Program-made: the position numbers and the translations under genes | Shown: positions 44,201-48,145 of the stretch, piece after piece | Layout of the letters: each line of letters starts with the position of its first letter | Position numbering within the stretch: the first letter of the stretch is position 1 | NCBI GenBank assembly: GCA_028692035.1 | Contig: JAQUYD010000007.1 | Span: 50,818-98,962, forward strand | Source: Oscillospiraceae bacterium | GTDB taxonomy: Bacteria; Bacillota; Clostridia; Oscillospirales; Ruminococcaceae | Direction of reading: 5' to 3' | DNA length: 48,145 nucleotides | Notes under the pieces: model-generated | Databases searched by the model: none | Seen by the model: only the letters and a program-made list of their open reading frames with translations | What the model was told of the DNA's origin: nothing

Positions 44201-44592
44201 CCGGGGCAATCCCCCCAGCGGTTCAAAAACGGATGGGCCCCCGCGGGGATTTTCACCTTTAAGAGATCCTCCTTGGAAAGGGCTTCCTCTTCGACCTTAT
44301 AGCGCTTTTTCATCTGTTCCAGCGCCGCAGGGCAGATCTCCCCACGCAAGCCCAGGCCCTCGCACAAAAGCAGGGTGGTAAAATCGTTCCGCTCATTTCC
44401 AAGGCCGCCGACCACAAGCACCACGTCACTGCGGCGCAAAGCGGCCACCAAAGCGCTTTCCATCACCTTGCGCTCTGATTTTGCCTCGGTTATCGTGTGC
44501 TTTTCAACCTCCAACGGCCCCAGCAGCTCCAGCAGCAATTCCGCTTGTTGCCCATCCCGCTGTTCGCCGGCGAAAATGATGTCCAGCTTCAT
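41227..44592 (-). CDS. CinA-like / pseudo-sortase B / SpoIID fusion protein
   Basis: One unbroken 1121-residue frame. Residues 1-170 resemble the CinA molybdopterin-binding-like domain (RRSDVVLVVGGLG, IPAGAHPFLNRWGDCPGYAL, LLPYLQKVF). About 185-390 resemble the rest of CinA (ARERFGATLGIGVTG), but the catalytic ESCTGG is missing. A helix at about 453-476 spans the membrane. Residues 500-695 are a class B sortase fold (DVVGWLNVPETDLSFPVVQG, ALRNFKKEPSLYGTAFLN) with Asn581 for the catalytic His and Ala679 for the Cys; Arg687 remains. A Ser-rich linker (about 740-860) leads to a SpoIID/LytB domain (862-1121) with candidate Glu883 and KGYGHGVGMSQWGA. AAGGAG precedes the ATG. Inferred: extracellular glycan-strand cleavage by the SpoIID part, sensing or docking by the rest. 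Confidence 0.85.
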   Translation of the reverse strand: MKLDIIFAGEQRDGQQAELLLELLGPLEVEKHTITEAKSERKVMESALVAALRRSDVVLVVGGLGNERNDFTTLLLCEGLGLRGEICPAALEQMKKRYKVEEEALSKEDLLKVKIPAGAHPFLNRWGDCPGYALLAEDQCIAALPDGAAELAAMAQEKLLPYLQKVFSAHSQPVEGGAFGVSLEDAVRKLEPAKELAKIVVKKERLGLSIRILPDGEKNNTETAAGLVQSALGGGFFAGSATVADAFAAVAAQTGTTVAAAEQEGRGEVRRLLGQAADADREIPSMEVGRKSAKTAGIPGRVLKKYKGVSALLAVHMARSARERFGATLGIGVTGFRSANRHSDIAYAALCDQNKVWVARILVPEERLNFDGELAASAALDMARRYAGGDGAFLSGGDGLLTALSGKTGEIQVCTFAPDGTAIWRMAGETLPAKAKGVKRRRDKAPVGPAATAGRILLGVLLAAVLLAAGAIGSFYWQAYRAGQLRTAMLSLYQSGADAAVPDGYPAEYNKQFTLLWEQNQDVVGWLNVPETDLSFPVVQGKDNTYYALRNFKKEPSLYGTAFLNAPTSLAEDVNITLYGNRMEDGQMFSGLEHYRKLTYYREHPILSFDTVYGGGNYKVCAVFVVDPAEKGTFDYENFRNPADSEEWAALVEEMESRSLLCTPVDIRQGDKLLTLSTAAADFDGARLIVMARQTRSGEIITVNADDAVYNAAPLLPEQMQQSEGDIPAPDRENNRPVADSEEESSFASSLSSVRDSSDQEEPSSAVQPSVSSQSAGESSVASSLPPVSSQASSLPSLSSVPAASSESQPPEVGLEEPVLSSSSVSSSQGGQIPSSSSSSSSDGNSGPGPGNEPAAPSDGETFRVNGKDYDAYDAVCRVVAAELGSGNYESIKAQAVATYTLLYKRNQSGNYPTGLSLGNPSSTVKQAVQEVWGEALYANGRLMDVFYFAISAGRTNEPQEVWGSSVAGYGSVDSSWDENVSSAFQRSVSMSKEKVIDRVWEYLGIDLSEVPVEDWFTVESYTSGGYNDEMTVGGYSTVQKSGSSAFRTGAAITGRILRENVLNLRSACFTWEESGGSIVFTTKGYGHGVGMSQWGAIEMAKQGFNYKQILEHYYPSASVQ

Positions 44593-44629
44593 CCCACATT
44601 CTCCTTACTTTTCCAGTCCCTGGGCCTTT

Positions 44630-45802
44630 TTATCTTTTAATTTCAATCTGTTCAATTCCTGCAAGCGCATCGGCGATTAGCCTGTCCGTATCTAAATCCT
44701 CTTCCGCCGCCTCGACTATGTCCAAACGCGGGCGGGTACGCGGGTGCTTGGGCGTGAAAACCGTGCAGCAGTCCTCATAAGGCAGAATAGATGTTTCAAA
44801 GGTATCGATTTCATTGGCGATGGCGATGATCTCCCGCTTGTCCATCCCGATGACCGGCCGGAATACCGGCAGATCGGTGACAATGTCGGTGCAGGCAATG
44901 GCCTTCACCGTCTGGCTGGCCACCTGCCCCACGCTTTCGCCGGTGATTAGGGCCCCGCAGTCCTGCTGCCGGGCCACCCGGTCGGCAATGCGCATCATAA
45001 ACCGGCGCATAACGATGGTAAACAGCTCCTCCGGGCATTTGTCCCGGATCTGCTCCTGGATCTCGGTAAACGGCACCACATAAAGCTTCATCCGGCCGCA
45101 GTACTCGGCCATTTTCTCCATCAGGGCAACAACCTTCTGCTTCGCCCGTTCGCTGGTGTAGGGTGGGCTTGCAAAATGAACGCCGCACAGTTCCAGCCCC
45201 CGTTTGGCCATCATGTAGCCCGCCACCGGGCTGTCGATGCCGCCGGAAATCAAAATTGCCGCCCTGCCGGAGGTCCCGATGGGAATGCCCCCAGCCCCCG
45301 GCTGTTGCCTACCGTGGATATAGGCTGCCGTTTCCCGGATCTCCACCATCACCAGTACGTCCGGCCGCTCCACGTCCACCTTCAAGTGGGGATAGGCATC
45401 CAAAACCCGGCCGCCCAGCTCCCGGCAGATCTCCGGAGATTTCATGGGAAAGGATTTGTCCGCCCGTTTCGCCTCCACCTTAAAAGTCGCGGCGCCCGCC
45501 AGCTCTTCGCCCAGAAAATCCAACGTCTGGGTGCAGATATCCTCAAAATCCTTAGCAGCCACCCGCGCCCGGCTAAACGCCGCAATGCCGAACACCTGCG
45601 CTACCCGCCGGCACGCCTCATCCAGGTCGATCTCATCCGACTGGGGTTCACAGTAGATGGTGGACTGGGCTTTCCGGAACTTAAAGCTCCCCAGGCTGTG
45701 CAGCCGCCATTTCGTATTTTTGACCAGCACATCTTCAAAGGAGGATTTGTTTAACCCCTTCAGTGCAATTTCTCCCGTTTTGATCAGTATGATTTCCTTC
45801 AT
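44630..45802 (-). CDS. thiI: ThiI tRNA 4-thiouridine synthase
   Basis: Adenylates tRNA U8 and inserts sulfur, making 4-thiouridine; related forms also supply thiamine sulfur. 390 residues: N-terminal ferredoxin-like and THUMP domains, then the PP-loop ISGGIDSPVAGYMMAKRG (about residue 184) and the closing CCTVFTPKHPRTRP. The C-terminal rhodanese domain of E. coli ThiI is absent, as in Bacillus, where a dedicated desulfurase (NifZ) delivers sulfur. AAAGGAGC lies upstream of the ATG. The desulfurase gene lies 51 bp upstream, matching that system. Confidence 0.95.
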   Translation of the reverse strand: MKEIILIKTGEIALKGLNKSSFEDVLVKNTKWRLHSLGSFKFRKAQSTIYCEPQSDEIDLDEACRRVAQVFGIAAFSRARVAAKDFEDICTQTLDFLGEELAGAATFKVEAKRADKSFPMKSPEICRELGGRVLDAYPHLKVDVERPDVLVMVEIRETAAYIHGRQQPGAGGIPIGTSGRAAILISGGIDSPVAGYMMAKRGLELCGVHFASPPYTSERAKQKVVALMEKMAEYCGRMKLYVVPFTEIQEQIRDKCPEELFTIVMRRFMMRIADRVARQQDCGALITGESVGQVASQTVKAIACTDIVTDLPVFRPVIGMDKREIIAIANEIDTFETSILPYEDCCTVFTPKHPRTRPRLDIVEAAEEDLDTDRLIADALAGIEQIEIKR

Positions 45803-45853
45803 CCTGACGCTCCTTTATACCTTATTATATATACACGTCCGTCACGCATTTTG

Positions 45854-46990
45854 TTACCGATGGGCAAGGGCACAGATCCCCTCCCGCAGAGCCAGGACAA
45901 AATCCTCCACGTCCTCCGGGACGTTGTACCGCCCAAAGCTTATGCGCAGCGCGCTGTCAATCAGCCCCGGGGCCAGCCCCATAGCGGACAACACATGGCT
46001 TTTGGCCCCCTTTGCGCAGGCCGATCCGCTGGACACCGAAATGCCCCGCTCTGCCAAAAAGTGCATCATGGTCTCCGACCGATAGCCCGGCACGCTGATG
46101 TTGAGCACCGCCGGTAGCGCGTCCGGCGGGGAGTTGATCACCACCTGCGGCATGGCCAGCAGCCGGCAGCGCAGCGCCTGGTTCAGATCCGCAATGCGCC
46201 GCGCGTCCGCCTCCAGATGCTCGCACGCCAGCTCTGCCGCCACCCCGAACCCCGCAATCAGGGCCGACGCCTCCGTCCCCGGGCGCAGCTTTTTCTCCTG
46301 CTCGCCGCCCAGCTGCCGGGGCAGCACCCGCACGCCCCGCCGCACATACAAAGCGCCGGAGCCTTTGGGCCCGTAAATCTTGTGGGCGCTCACCGTCGCC
46401 AAATCCAGATCCAGCCGGCGCATGGACAAGGGCAGCTTGCCAAGGGCCTGCACGCAGTCGCAGTGGATCAGCGTTTCGGGATTTTTGCGCCGCGTCCCTT
46501 TCACGATCTCCCCAATGGGCAGGATGGTGCCGATCTCGTTGTTCACGCACATGCAGCTGACCAGGACCGTGCTTTCGTCCACCGCCGCGATTACTTCTTT
46601 CGCGCCGATCCGGCCCATGGCATCCGGCTTCACCCGGACCACCTCCCAGCCCAGCTGCTCCAGCCGGTCCGCCGCCGCCGCGACAGAAGAATGCTCAAAC
46701 GCGGTGGTCACAACCCGCTTCCCTTTCCGGACGCGGGCCTCCGCTACCCCCAGCAACGCCAGGTTATTGGCCTCGGTCCCGCCGGAGGTAAAGGTAATCT
46801 GAGCCGGGTCGCAATCCAAAAGCTTTCCCAACGATTTTCTCGCCGCCGTAATCCGGTTCTCCGCTTCCAACCCTTTTCGATACAGCGAGGAGGGATTGCC
46901 GTAACAGCAGACCAGCATATCGTAGATTTCCTTCGCCGCCGGTTCCGCCACCCGCGTGGTGGCGCTGTTGTCCAGATAAATCTCTCTCAT
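45854..46990 (-). CDS. cysteine desulfurase (NifZ/IscS-like)
   Basis: PLP enzyme that takes sulfur from cysteine. 378 residues: YLDNSATTRV start, SGGTEANNLAL, the PLP Lys in SAHKIYGPKGSGAL (about residue 201) and the active-site Cys in SSGSACAKG (about 320). Placement before thiI suggests it is the dedicated sulfur donor for ThiI, like Bacillus NifZ, rather than the general Fe-S desulfurase. I chose the ATG at 46990, with GGAG 8 bases upstream; a longer extension to 47086 would start inside the promoter. First gene of the operon. Confidence 0.93.
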   Translation of the reverse strand: MREIYLDNSATTRVAEPAAKEIYDMLVCCYGNPSSLYRKGLEAENRITAARKSLGKLLDCDPAQITFTSGGTEANNLALLGVAEARVRKGKRVVTTAFEHSSVAAAADRLEQLGWEVVRVKPDAMGRIGAKEVIAAVDESTVLVSCMCVNNEIGTILPIGEIVKGTRRKNPETLIHCDCVQALGKLPLSMRRLDLDLATVSAHKIYGPKGSGALYVRRGVRVLPRQLGGEQEKKLRPGTEASALIAGFGVAAELACEHLEADARRIADLNQALRCRLLAMPQVVINSPPDALPAVLNISVPGYRSETMMHFLAERGISVSSGSACAKGAKSHVLSAMGLAPGLIDSALRISFGRYNVPEDVEDFVLALREGICALAHR

Positions 46991-47057
46991 AATCTCATCT
47001 CCGATTTTCAAAGGTTTGCCAAAGCAGGGCCGGATTTTTTCAACATATTTATTCTTT

Positions 47058-47086
47058 ATTATAGCCCATCCGCCTGCCTGTTTCAA
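47058..47086 (-). promoter_or_regulatory. promoter of the desulfurase-thiI-fusion operon
   Basis: On the minus strand: TTGAAA (47081-47086), a 17-bp spacer and TATAAT (47058-47063), about 70 bases before the first start. Confidence 0.85.
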
Positions 47087-47229
47087 TAAAGGGATGCCGA
47101 AAAATAGGCGCTTTTCACAGAAATTGTCGGCCTGTGACCCAAAACGATCTAAAATCCGGCGCCGCCTGTTTCATTATAATCCTCTTTGCCCCTGTTTGTG
47201 CGGATTTGCAGCCTGCCGTCCTTTTCCCG

Positions 47230-47259
47230 TTGCATAAATCTCCCTCTCCGTGCTATACT
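47230..47259 (+). promoter_or_regulatory. upstream promoter of the secreted protein gene
   Basis: TTGCAT (47230-47235), an 18-bp spacer and TATACT (47254-47259) with an extended TGC. It would give a leader of about 225 bases. Confidence 0.55.
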
Positions 47260-47364
47260 AGGGATAGTCTGCCGGAACAGGATGGAAAAGATGACAAATT
47301 CAACCGATTTTTCTGTTCTTTGGATAAAAATTATGAAAATTTTAAAAAAAGTTATTACAAAGTA

Positions 47365-47393
47365 TTTACAAAATGATTTTGTTGTGTTATATT
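47365..47393 (+). promoter_or_regulatory. proximal promoter of the secreted protein gene
   Basis: TTTACA (47365-47370), a 17-bp spacer and TATATT (47388-47393) in very AT-rich DNA. The leader that follows contains the hairpin GGTAA (47425-47429) with TTACC (47437-47441). The rest of the 500-bp gap 46991-47490 holds no certain gene. Confidence 0.6.
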
Positions 47394-47490
47394 ATGGTTA
47401 CAGATCCGGAATACCTCGTCTCCAGGTAAGGGAGAGTTACCACGGCGGCGCAGGTCGGATACTGAATATTATTTAGGAGGAAATACTACT

Positions 47491-48145
47491 ATGAAAAAAG
47501 TACTTGCTTTGGTTCTGTCTGTACTGATGGTTCTGAGCCTGTCTGTGGTTGCTTTCGCTGAAGAAGTTAAAGCTGAGAACACCACTCCTGACACCACTGT
47601 TGACAACGACGGCAACAAATTGGAACTGGGCTTCGGCGATCTGGAGTCTCCTGCGGATGCTACTCCTGACAAACCCGGCGCTACCTACTACTACACCATC
47701 TTGGACGTTAACGACGAGTCCGGCATGTTGACCGACGCTGAGATTGCGAAACATCTGACTGTTTCCATCAAAGAGTCTGGCGACAAAATGATTGATGCTT
47801 ACTCCATCGTAAAGCAGAACGGCGTTTACAAAGTGAAAGTCACCACCAAAGAGACCTTCACCACTGCAAAAACCTCCGCCACCTGGACGATCACCCTGAA
47901 AAAGGACAAGAAACTGACGGTTGCCACCGCTACCGTAGAGATCACCCAGCAGTGGGCTGAACTTTGCGAGCAGAGCATTTCCGAAGACGCTTATGGCGAA
48001 GCGGTTTACACCGTAGATCTGGCAGATGCCCATGACGGTGCTGAAGGCGCTTCCTTTGACGATTACACCGACGACTGCAATGTCGAGGCTCTGGCTGTAA
48101 TCCCGAAGACTGCGAAATATGCTGAGCTGTACTTTGACGGTACTG
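47491..48145 (+). CDS. secreted protein of unknown function (3' partial)
   Basis: Translation from the ATG at 47491, preceded by AGGAGG (47475-47480), runs open to the window end: 218 codons visible. Residues 1-23 form a classical signal peptide (MKKVLALVLSVLMVLSL, then AFA before EE). The mature part is acidic and rich in Thr, Asp and Lys, with a beta-strand-like pattern (YYYTILDVNDESG, GVYKVKVTTKETFTT, TSATWTITLKKDKKLTV), suggesting Ig- or beta-sandwich-like domains. The C-terminus is missing, so any anchor is unseen. Codon choice resembles the surface gene at 1-1619 and ppdK, suggesting high expression. I do not recognise the family. Confidence 0.88.
   Translation, partial: MKKVLALVLSVLMVLSLSVVAFAEEVKAENTTPDTTVDNDGNKLELGFGDLESPADATPDKPGATYYYTILDVNDESGMLTDAEIAKHLTVSIKESGDKMIDAYSIVKQNGVYKVKVTTKETFTTAKTSATWTITLKKDKKLTVATATVEITQQWAELCEQSISEDAYGEAVYTVDLADAHDGAEGASFDDYTDDCNVEALAVIPKTAKYAELYFDGT

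Noticed and set aside
41227-44592. The fusion protein as two or three frameshifted or merged genes
   Set aside because: The frame is unbroken, the linkers are typical (basic stretch plus helix, Ser-rich spacer), and no internal ribosome binding site with a credible start was seen at the domain borders.
1-48145. tRNA, rRNA, insertion sequences or prophage
   Set aside because: Intergenic regions are short and accounted for by promoters, terminators and the listed repeats. No transposase, integrase, phage gene or tRNA-like cloverleaf was recognised.

Overview
The window looks like chromosomal DNA of a low-GC-lineage Gram-positive (Firmicutes, class Clostridia; an Oscillospiraceae-type gut anaerobe is my best guess), although its base composition is fairly GC-rich. 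The evidence is the Bacillus/Clostridium-type gene order (glmU-prs-pth-mfd; hrcA-grpE-dnaK-dnaJ behind a perfect CIRCE element; a cysteine desulfurase gene next to thiI), strong AGGAGG ribosome binding sites, an LPXTG wall-anchored protein, pyruvate phosphate dikinase with a PPi-type phosphofructokinase, and FeoAB iron uptake. TTG starts are common. I see no rRNA, tRNA, CRISPR, prophage or insertion sequence.

Layout. 1-1619: 3' part of a wall-anchored repeat protein (LPQTG). 1676-4656: feoA-feoB facing a divergent MntR/IdeR-type regulator, with a 34-bp palindrome between them. 4755-11413: glmU, prs, pth and mfd on the minus strand. 11712-14336: ppdK behind its own promoter and a structured leader. 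14631-23501: mostly metabolic and transport genes (PfkB sugar kinase, FUSC membrane protein, LOR/SDH-type ornithine cyclodeaminase-like protein with a Cys-rich partner, MATE exporter, DMT transporter, PPi-type phosphofructokinase, MBL hydrolase, YfbR nucleotidase). 23502-24041: non-coding stretch with three tandem 92-bp repeats and a structured leader. 24042-27436: yfhO/csbB-type glycosylation pair. 27617-29062: SagB-like oxidoreductase and an unknown protein. 29337-33665: heterodimeric ABC exporter with a divergent MarR regulator. 33776-36149: DUF3810 putative metalloprotease, flavodoxin-like protein and YbaK deacylase. 36221-41075: heat-shock operon. 41227-47086: an operon of cysteine desulfurase, ThiI and a very unusual 1121-residue protein. 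47491-48145: 5' part of a secreted protein.

How the genes work together. PPDK and the PPi-type phosphofructokinase would allow PPi-linked glycolysis. The feo genes and their regulator form a compact iron circuit. HrcA/CIRCE controls the chaperones. The desulfurase feeds sulfur to ThiI for tRNA thiolation.

The most striking item is the third gene of that last operon (41227-44592). One uninterrupted frame joins a degenerate CinA-like cytoplasmic half, one membrane helix, a class B sortase fold lacking both its catalytic His and Cys, a long Ser-rich linker and a SpoIID/LytB domain that keeps its catalytic Glu. I do not know of a described protein with this architecture. It could be a membrane-spanning cell-wall enzyme with a cytoplasmic sensing half.
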